From the IMG/VR virus record IMGVR_UViG_3300030098_002150, positions 1 to 27,102 of that record: DNA of 27,102 bases; one strand, 5' to 3'. Positions 22,849-27,102 of the stretch are shown piece by piece; within the stretch, counting starts at the first letter, position 1, and every line of letters starts with the position of its first letter. The DNA is from a virus. The notes under the pieces are model-generated. The model saw only the letters and a list, made by a program, of their open reading frames with translations. It did no database searches and was not told the DNA's origin. Position numbers and translations under genes: made by a program.

Positions 22849-23979
22849 ATGACTGTCTTCAATACAGAAGAAGTCAACACTAAGAAGCAACCAATGTTTT
22901 TTGGTAAACCGTTAGGTGTTCAAAGATATGATAACTTTAAGTATCCTGTGTTTGACAAATTAACTACTCAACAGTTAGGATATTTTTGGAGACCAGAAGA
23001 AGTATCATTACAGAAAGACCGTGCAGACTATCAAACATTACGTCCAGAACAAAAGCATATCTATACAAGCAATCTTAAATACCAGATTATGCTTGATAGT
23101 GTACAAGGCCGTGCTCCTGGTATGGCTTTTATACCTTACTGCTCTTTACCTGAGTTAGAAGCATGTATGGAAGTATGGGGATTTATGGAGATGATTCATA
23201 GTAGATCCTATACTTATGTTATTAAGAATGTTTATGCTGATCCTTCTGAAGTTTTTGATACTATTATTAAAGATCAACGTATTTTAGAACGTGCTGCGAG
23301 TGTAACAGAATCATATGATAATTTCATTAATTATGCACAAGAGTATGGGCAGAGTACTGCTTGGACACCTGAGATGAGGAATCATCCTAATTCAGAATGG
23401 ACGATTAAAGATTTAAAAAGACATCTCTATAGGGCGGTAGCAAATGTTAACATATTGGAAGGTATTAGGTTTTACGTTAGCTTCGCTTGTTCTTTTGCTT
23501 TCGGGGAACTTAAAGTTATGGAAGGATCCGCAAAGATCATTTCCCTTATTGCAAGAGACGAGAATCAGCACCTTGTCCTCACCCAAACAATCTTAAAGAA
23601 TTGGAGAGAAGGTGATGATCCAGAGATGCAAGAGATTATGAAAGAGGAAGAAGAATGGACATATAAGATGTTTGATAAGTGTGTGAATGAAGAGAAGAAA
23701 TGGGCAGAGTATCTATTTAAAGATGGAAGTATGATTGGTTTGAATGATAAATTATTATATCAGTATGTTGAATGGATTGCGAATAAGAGGATTAAGGCAA
23801 TAGGTCTTAAACCTCAATATGATATCCCTATGAGAAACAATCCATTACCTTGGACACAGCACTGGATATCTTCAAAGGGTCTTCAAGTGGCACCACAAGA
23901 AACAGAGGTAGAGAGTTATGTCGTCGGAGGAATCAAACAAGATGTCAAAAAAGACACCTTCTCAGGATTCAAACTCTGA
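22849..23979 (+). CDS. nrdB: Class Ia ribonucleotide reductase small subunit NrdB
   Basis: 376-aa diferric-tyrosyl radical subunit. The helix FMEMIHSRSYTYVIKNV carries the iron ligands and the radical tyrosine (IHSRSY, as in E. coli E115-H118-Y122), and LIARDENQHL carries the second ligand set. I choose ATG 22849 (MTVFNTEEVNTKKQPMFFG) instead of 22807, because T4 NrdB begins with the same TVFNT...PMFFG pattern and this leaves a 10-nt gap after nrdA. The C-terminus KDTFSGFKL is the usual NrdA-binding tail. A GC-richer patch is seen at about 23450-23600. Confidence 0.95.
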   Translation: MTVFNTEEVNTKKQPMFFGKPLGVQRYDNFKYPVFDKLTTQQLGYFWRPEEVSLQKDRADYQTLRPEQKHIYTSNLKYQIMLDSVQGRAPGMAFIPYCSLPELEACMEVWGFMEMIHSRSYTYVIKNVYADPSEVFDTIIKDQRILERAASVTESYDNFINYAQEYGQSTAWTPEMRNHPNSEWTIKDLKRHLYRAVANVNILEGIRFYVSFACSFAFGELKVMEGSAKIISLIARDENQHLVLTQTILKNWREGDDPEMQEIMKEEEEWTYKMFDKCVNEEKKWAEYLFKDGSMIGLNDKLLYQYVEWIANKRIKAIGLKPQYDIPMRNNPLPWTQHWISSKGLQVAPQETEVESYVVGGIKQDVKKDTFSGFKL

Positions 23980-24064
23980 AGAAGTAAAGTGGGAACTTGA
24001 TGATATGATAGAAGCATACAAGGAATCTTGTTGTGAAAACTGGGATGATTTTGCTGGTGGATAA
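23942..24064 (+). CDS. 40-aa acidic peptide overlapping the nrdB end
   Basis: ATG at 23942 lies inside the last 38 nt of nrdB in another frame; GGAGG at 23927-23931 is upstream with wide (10-nt) spacing. The peptide is acidic (EEVKWELDDMIEAYKES) with a CC pair and a WDDFAGG end. It fills the space between nrdB and the next gene. The overlap style fits phage coupling, and the acidic helix could bind a partner; nothing more specific is visible. Confidence 0.5.
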   Translation: MSKKTPSQDSNSEEVKWELDDMIEAYKESCCENWDDFAGG

Positions 24065-24089
24065 ATAAAATGAATAGAAAGTTTATGCA

Positions 24090-24533
24090 ATGGTTGAAGT
24101 TGGAATTTATGAAAACCCCTGGTTATATGAGGGTAAACATTTCACTTCTGACGATATTGATGATTTCTTCGGTTTCGTCTACCGTATTACAAATAACCAG
24201 AATGGGAGAGAATACATCGGTAGAAAATATTTCTGGAAGTTTAGAACACCTAAAGGAAAGAAACGCAAAGTAAAATCTGAATCTGATTGGAAAAAGTATT
24301 ATGGGTCTTGTCCAGAACTTAAAGAAGAAATTCAACAATTGGGTAGACAGAACTTTAGCAGAGCTATCCTCAGCTTACATAAAACAGCTGGCAAGACAAA
24401 CTTCGAAGAGACGAGACAACTGTTCGTCAATGGAGTCCTTACCGAGTCACTTGACGACGGCACACCCAAGTACTATAATAGCAACATCCTCTCAAGATAT
24501 TTTAGAAAAGATTACTATGAAGGACTCATATGA
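24090..24533 (+). CDS. GIY-YIG-like endonuclease domain protein
   Basis: 147-aa protein. FGFVYRITNNQNGREYIGRKYFW (about 27-49) matches the GIY-YIG core: the first motif as FVY and the second as YIG with the following Arg (R44). The later segment ESDWKKYYGSC...LGRQNFSRAIL and NFEETRQLF supply the catalytic-type helix and Glu (about E107). The family includes T4 Seg homing endonucleases and repair nucleases. It has no extra DNA-binding domain, so its target is unknown. The gene follows nrdAB, a frequent location for phage mobile nucleases, but the nrd genes look intact with no intron. A GC-rich codon patch lies at about 24360-24480. Confidence 0.75.
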   Translation: MVEVGIYENPWLYEGKHFTSDDIDDFFGFVYRITNNQNGREYIGRKYFWKFRTPKGKKRKVKSESDWKKYYGSCPELKEEIQQLGRQNFSRAILSLHKTAGKTNFEETRQLFVNGVLTESLDDGTPKYYNSNILSRYFRKDYYEGLI

Positions 24534-24729
24534 TGTAGGACCAGCAAGTGCATTTGAAACAGAAGACATTGTTGGATCGATTAGGCAATGGTCTATTGAT
24601 CGAATTGATACAGGTAACTTGGATTGGTCAGAGCAGCAAGCATTAGCAGCAGAGTTTAAGGAATGGATAGAACCAGAAGAAGGTCTTGAAATCATGTCAT
24701 TAGAACCATTAGAAGAAGAAGGGGGTTGA
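24517..24729 (+). CDS. Small acidic protein
   Basis: 70 aa from ATG 24517, overlapping the previous gene by 17 nt. It is acidic throughout, with a helix QWSIDRIDTGNLDWSEQQALAAEFKEWIEPEEG (about 24-56) and a tail of Glu residues. No membrane segment. Its stop codon TGA lies inside the loop of the following terminator, so it ends the nrd transcription unit. Not recognised. Confidence 0.65.
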   Translation: MKDSYDVGPASAFETEDIVGSIRQWSIDRIDTGNLDWSEQQALAAEFKEWIEPEEGLEIMSLEPLEEEGG

Positions 24730-24743
24730 CACCCTCTTTTTTT
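24721..24743 (+). terminator. Rho-independent terminator T3
   Basis: Stem GGGGGT/ACCCTC (one G-T pair; 24721-24726 with 24731-24736), loop TGAC, then seven T. It overlaps the last codons of the upstream gene and the -35 box of the next promoter. Confidence 0.8.
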
Positions 24744-24753
24744 ATGCTATAGT
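24726..24753 (+). promoter_or_regulatory. Strong sigma70-type promoter embedded in terminator T3
   Basis: Perfect TTGACA at 24726-24731, 16-nt spacer, TATAGT at 24748-24753 with extended TGC before it. Expected start near 24760. It drives the talC leader RNA and downstream genes with host polymerase. The -35 box is the terminator loop plus its closing pair. Confidence 0.8.
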
Positions 24754-24759
24754 ATATTT

Positions 24760-24985
24760 GTTGGATCGACGGATTCAACGGGGAGTGACTGAATAATCTT
24801 TCTGGCATATAGCTGGATAAGGTGATGAGACACAGGTGGTGCTGCACCGAAAGGTGAATCGACTTACCAGTCGGGTCTCAGGCAAGGATGTAAAATTTAC
24901 TACTGTAGTAATGCCCGTCCTTTGTTGGTAATACAGAATCCCAACCTCCCACCCCACATATATAAAAGAACTTAATATAACAACA
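24760..24985 (+). ncRNA. Structured leader RNA upstream of talC
   Basis: About 226 nt without a gene, behind a strong promoter. A 6-bp helix TGAGAC/GTCTCA (24826-24831 with 24875-24880) closes a three-way junction with hairpins CACC-GAAA-GGTG (24845-24856, GNRA loop) and CGACT-TACC-AGTCG (24860-24873). GGTG at 24835-24838 could pair with the same CACC, giving an alternative fold. Near the end GTTGG (24924-24928) can pair with CCAAC (24941-24945), and CTCCC at 24946-24950 can pair with GGGAG at 24781-24785. No clear ribosome-binding site precedes talC. It is likely a cis-regulatory RNA; Rfam families such as manA or wcaG from cyanophages are candidates to test. Confidence 0.55.
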
Positions 24986-25648
24986 ATGAGAATCTTTCTT
25001 GACACTGCGGATACTGAAATTATTCATAAGCATTTCGGTACAGGGTTAATTGATGGTATAACAACAAATCCTACTCTCATAATGAGAAGTGGAAGGAATC
25101 CAGAAGATGTGTATCAAGAACTTAAAGATATTGGTGTAAGAGATATTAGTATGGAAGTAGTTGGTGATGCTACTCAAATGATTGTAGAAGGTCGTAGGCT
25201 TGCTAAAAAGTTTGGTGAGTGTGCAACTATTAAAGTTCCTTGTAGTCCTGATGGACTTGCAGCATGTCATCAACTTAGAAGGGAACTTATTAATGTAAAT
25301 GTAACTCTTATCTTTGATGTTGCACAAGCAATACTTGCTGCTAAAGCAGGTGCAAGATATGTTTCACCATTTGTTGGTAGATTGGATGATAACTCTATAG
25401 AAGGATTGGATCTTATTAAAGATATTTCGGATGTTTATGATAAGCAACGTGTTTATGGTACAGAGATTCTTTCTGCTTCTATTCGTTATGTAAATAGTGT
25501 ATCGCAATCATTTGCTAATGGTGCTGACATTGTTACAATGCCACCAGCAGTATTTGAGAAGATGTATAATCACGTTCTTACGGATAAAGGTTTAGAACAA
25601 TTTGATAAAGATTGGGCAGAGGTTGAGAAAATTGGATTGACTGCATAA
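24986..25648 (+). CDS. talC: Transaldolase-like enzyme TalC
   Basis: 220-aa short transaldolase/fructose-6-phosphate-aldolase family enzyme. Schiff-base lysine K83 is in the strand ATIKVP; D6 (FLDTAD), the GITTNPTL motif at 24-31 and the SPFVGRLDD segment (136-144) complete the active site. Cyanophage TalC is known to act as a host-like transaldolase that pushes carbon into the pentose phosphate pathway to supply NADPH and ribose for nucleotides. Its single-gene promoter and long structured leader suggest separate regulation. The end overlaps the next gene by one base. Confidence 0.95.
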   Translation: MRIFLDTADTEIIHKHFGTGLIDGITTNPTLIMRSGRNPEDVYQELKDIGVRDISMEVVGDATQMIVEGRRLAKKFGECATIKVPCSPDGLAACHQLRRELINVNVTLIFDVAQAILAAKAGARYVSPFVGRLDDNSIEGLDLIKDISDVYDKQRVYGTEILSASIRYVNSVSQSFANGADIVTMPPAVFEKMYNHVLTDKGLEQFDKDWAEVEKIGLTA

Positions 25649-25950
25649 TGTCCAAGATTGATACACAGGGGATGAGTGGTCCTGTTGATCCTAATTACAA
25701 AGGACCAGCCAGGATACAACCACATAAACCTATGATGATTTATCCTCATAGGTTACATACCCCTGAGATGGTTAAGGAGTTGAAAATACTTATTAATGAA
25801 GTATTAGATGAACGTGAACATAAGAAGAAATTGAAAGGTCCATATGATAATGTAAAACCATTACCGCCATCATACTTTGATACAGAAGCATTTAAGCATC
25901 GTATTAATGAACCTGAACCACCTTATAAATCTTATGGCGAGGATGAATGA
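25648..25950 (+). CDS. Hypothetical Pro-rich protein
   Basis: 100-aa protein whose ATG shares a base with the talC stop. The N-terminal 40 residues are Pro/Gly/His-rich (GPVDPNYKGPARIQPHKP...YPHRLHTPEM), then a helix MVKELKILINEVLDEREHKKKL (about 39-60), then another Pro-rich part. No membrane segment or known motif. It overlaps the next gene by 8 nt. Conserved position beside talC would support it, but I cannot check this. Confidence 0.65.
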   Translation: MSKIDTQGMSGPVDPNYKGPARIQPHKPMMIYPHRLHTPEMVKELKILINEVLDEREHKKKLKGPYDNVKPLPPSYFDTEAFKHRINEPEPPYKSYGEDE

Positions 25951-26167
25951 TCATACTAAAGTAATATTTGCGTTAGAACATATTGCTCATCTTGAAGATC
26001 TGATTAAAGATAATATAGATGAAGCAGTCTTACAAGCATATGTTAATGATATTAAGCATATGTTTGAACGGCAATTAACACACCATCAATCTATTAGAAG
26101 CAATGAGAATAGGAGTAATGTGTTCAGGAAACGGAACAAACTTCGAGAACATCCTTCGAACTTGTAG
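25943..26167 (+). CDS. Small helical protein overlapping purN
   Basis: 74 aa from ATG 25943 (MNDHTKVIFALEHIAHLEDLIKDN), overlapping the previous gene by 8 nt. It is a His-rich helical protein with two helices (about 6-22 and 28-47). The last 65 nt overlap purN in another frame and encode a basic tail (RSNVFRKRNKLREH). GAGG is directly before the ATG, which is tight. The unusually long overlap makes the C-terminus interesting, but the N-terminal part looks like a normal protein. Function unknown. Confidence 0.6.
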   Translation: MNDHTKVIFALEHIAHLEDLIKDNIDEAVLQAYVNDIKHMFERQLTHHQSIRSNENRSNVFRKRNKLREHPSNL

Positions 26168-26666
26168 CAAGGATGAAGTTGTCATAATGATAACTAATAA
26201 AAAGAAGTGTGGTGCTATTAAAAGAGCAGCAAAGTTTGGTGTTCCTCATTGCTATGTTAATGCAAAAGAGGAAGATCAAATGGTAAAACTATTTGAATCA
26301 TGGAGAGTTGATCTTATAGTTTTGGCAGGATATATGAGAGTAATTAAAGATCCTGATGCATTCCCTGCTCCTATCATTAATGTACATCCGTCATTACTTC
26401 CTAAGTACAAAGGATTACATGCAGTTGAACAAGCAATGGATGCGGGGGAGAAGATTACTGGATGCACTGTCCATTATGTTAATGAAGAACTGGATGGTGG
26501 TGAGATAATAGTACAATCACAAGTTGATATTCTACCTGAAGATACTGTAGAATCATTAACAAAAGCTATTCAAAGAAAAGAATATGCCATTTTACCAGTG
26601 GCAATAGAAATGTTTAAAAAGGAGTATGAGAAAAATGTTAACAGTAAGATGTATTCAATGTGGTAA
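26103..26666 (+). CDS. purN: Phosphoribosylglycinamide formyltransferase PurN
   Basis: 187-aa GAR transformylase, third step of de novo purine synthesis, using 10-formyl-THF. The N-terminal nucleotide loop CSGNGTNFENIL (7-18), the catalytic NVHPSLLPKYKGLHA (N93, H95) and D131 in VNEELDGGEI match PurN; the equivalents in E. coli are N106, H108 and D144. All three are present. It begins inside the previous gene and carries the AAGGAG ribosome-binding site of the next gene near its 3' end. Together with Apt it enlarges purine supply in infected cells. Slightly shorter than the E. coli enzyme (212 aa). Confidence 0.94.
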   Translation: MRIGVMCSGNGTNFENILRTCSKDEVVIMITNKKKCGAIKRAAKFGVPHCYVNAKEEDQMVKLFESWRVDLIVLAGYMRVIKDPDAFPAPIINVHPSLLPKYKGLHAVEQAMDAGEKITGCTVHYVNEELDGGEIIVQSQVDILPEDTVESLTKAIQRKEYAILPVAIEMFKKEYEKNVNSKMYSMW

Positions 26667-26883
26667 GGAAATTATTAGTCAGGTAGGTAAAACACAATCG
26701 TGTGGATGCCCTAACATGATGGTAGTATATGAAGATACTGTATCAGCAGTTGACCTAACTAAAACAGTTATGGTAAGATCTAATCAGGTAAAAGAAAAAA
26801 CTGCACTGTCTTCTCAAGATCTTGCTTACCAAGAACAAAGACGTAAACGTAAAGTGCGGAAATTAAATTTCGAGATCCGCTAA
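26635..26883 (+). CDS. Small zinc-ribbon-like protein
   Basis: 82 aa from ATG 26635, with AAGGAG (26619-26624) 10 nt upstream; ATG 26626 is also in frame but leaves only one base of spacing. Cysteines form a CIQCGKEI...QSCGC pattern (CxxC then CxC, about residues 6-25), consistent with a small zinc site. A long Lys/Arg tail (EQRRKRKVRKLNFEIR) could bind nucleic acid. It overlaps purN by 32 nt. Family not recognised. Confidence 0.65.
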   Translation: MLTVRCIQCGKEIISQVGKTQSCGCPNMMVVYEDTVSAVDLTKTVMVRSNQVKEKTALSSQDLAYQEQRRKRKVRKLNFEIR

Positions 26884-27102
26884 TGGACAAACACGACATC
26901 CCATTCTTAGGAGATTTCTATACAAAAAAAGAAGTTGATGAGATGGTAGCTGCTGCACTTGCAGAAGCAAAAGCAATAGATGAAGCATCAATGCGTAAGC
27001 ATAATCGTGATGCTACTATCATTAGTATGATTCTTGGGTTCACTTGTTTAGCATTATTTGTAGATGGATTACTTCGTATACTTGGTATCATTCCACCATT
27101 CG
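26883..27102 (+). CDS. Small membrane protein, truncated by the window end
   Basis: ATG at 26883 shares a base with the previous stop. 73 codons are visible and no stop is reached. The N-terminal 45 residues are a soluble, Ala/Glu-rich helix (EVDEMVAAALAEAKAIDEA) and residues about 46-70 (ATIISMILGFTCLALFVDGLLRILGII) are a membrane segment. Unknown function; the layout (cytoplasmic helix plus membrane anchor) resembles the protein at 19188. Confidence 0.65.
   Translation, partial: MDKHDIPFLGDFYTKKEVDEMVAAALAEAKAIDEASMRKHNRDATIISMILGFTCLALFVDGLLRILGIIPPF

Noticed and set aside
24061-24067. ATAAATA before the GIY-YIG-like gene
   Set aside because: It resembles a late box but overlaps a stop codon in an AT-rich gap and lacks a T or C in the first position; too weak to list.
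24070-24273. 67-codon ORF before and inside the GIY-YIG-like gene
   Set aside because: It overlaps the better-supported frame with a recognisable domain and has no ribosome-binding site; treated as a shadow.
24760-24985. tmRNA-like 5' sequence (GGATCGACGG) in the talC leader
   Set aside because: No matching tRNA-like 3' half, T arm or CCA-type end and no tag ORF is seen; similarity is limited to a few bases.

Overview
The window looks like part of a T4-like myovirus (Straboviridae-like) of a marine picocyanobacterium (Prochlorococcus or Synechococcus). The evidence is the T4 replication core in T4-like order (gp62, RegA, gp43, UvsX, gp41, later gp61 and NrdA/NrdB), an AT-rich composition, almost complete coding on the + strand with ATGA or 4-30 nt overlaps, and the usual cyanomyovirus accessory set (Hsp20, MazG, 2OG-Fe(II) oxygenase, PurN, TalC transaldolase). 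No photosynthesis gene is present. The identification rests on recognised protein motifs, not on a database search.

Layout. (1) 1-2019: the 3' tip of an upstream gene (possibly gp44), adenine phosphoribosyltransferase, gp62, RegA and small unknowns, ended by a strong intrinsic terminator. (2) 2062-9864: Hsp20, two related small proteins, DNA polymerase gp43, two very small genes, UvsX, a dioxygenase, helicase gp41, MazG, an acidic unknown and a 28-residue membrane peptide. (3) 9861-15722: late-type block preceded by CTAAATA boxes. It holds a 500-aa protein with possible nuclease motifs, a nucleotidyltransferase-containing protein and three Lys-rich proteins of the type found in cyanophage virions. 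Two of these start with an MK..F.F segment resembling the T4 capsid-targeting sequence. (4) 15746-16641: a stand-alone class II aminoacyl-tRNA-synthetase-like core, followed 10 nt later by a tRNA with a long variable arm and a GUU (Asn) anticodon. (5) 16677-19562: class 3 lipase, small membrane proteins, a virion-type protein behind a perfect TATAAATA late promoter, and small unknowns. (6) 19573-24729: primase gp61, NrdA, NrdB, a GIY-YIG-like protein and small genes. (7) 24721-27102: terminator plus promoter, a ~220-nt structured leader, TalC, two unknowns, PurN, a zinc-binding small protein and a truncated membrane protein.

Functionally, groups 1, 2 and 6 replicate DNA and supply or sanitise nucleotides (Apt, PurN, NrdAB, MazG). 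TalC would redirect host carbon flow to the pentose phosphate pathway. Groups 3 and 5 look like virion or late functions. The points most worth a second look are: all three intrinsic terminators carry a -35-like hexamer in their loop with an extended -10 just downstream; the tRNA/synthetase pair; the structured RNA before talC; a 147-codon ORF overprinted on nrdA inside a sharp GC-rich patch; and capsid-targeting-like N-termini on a predicted enzyme.
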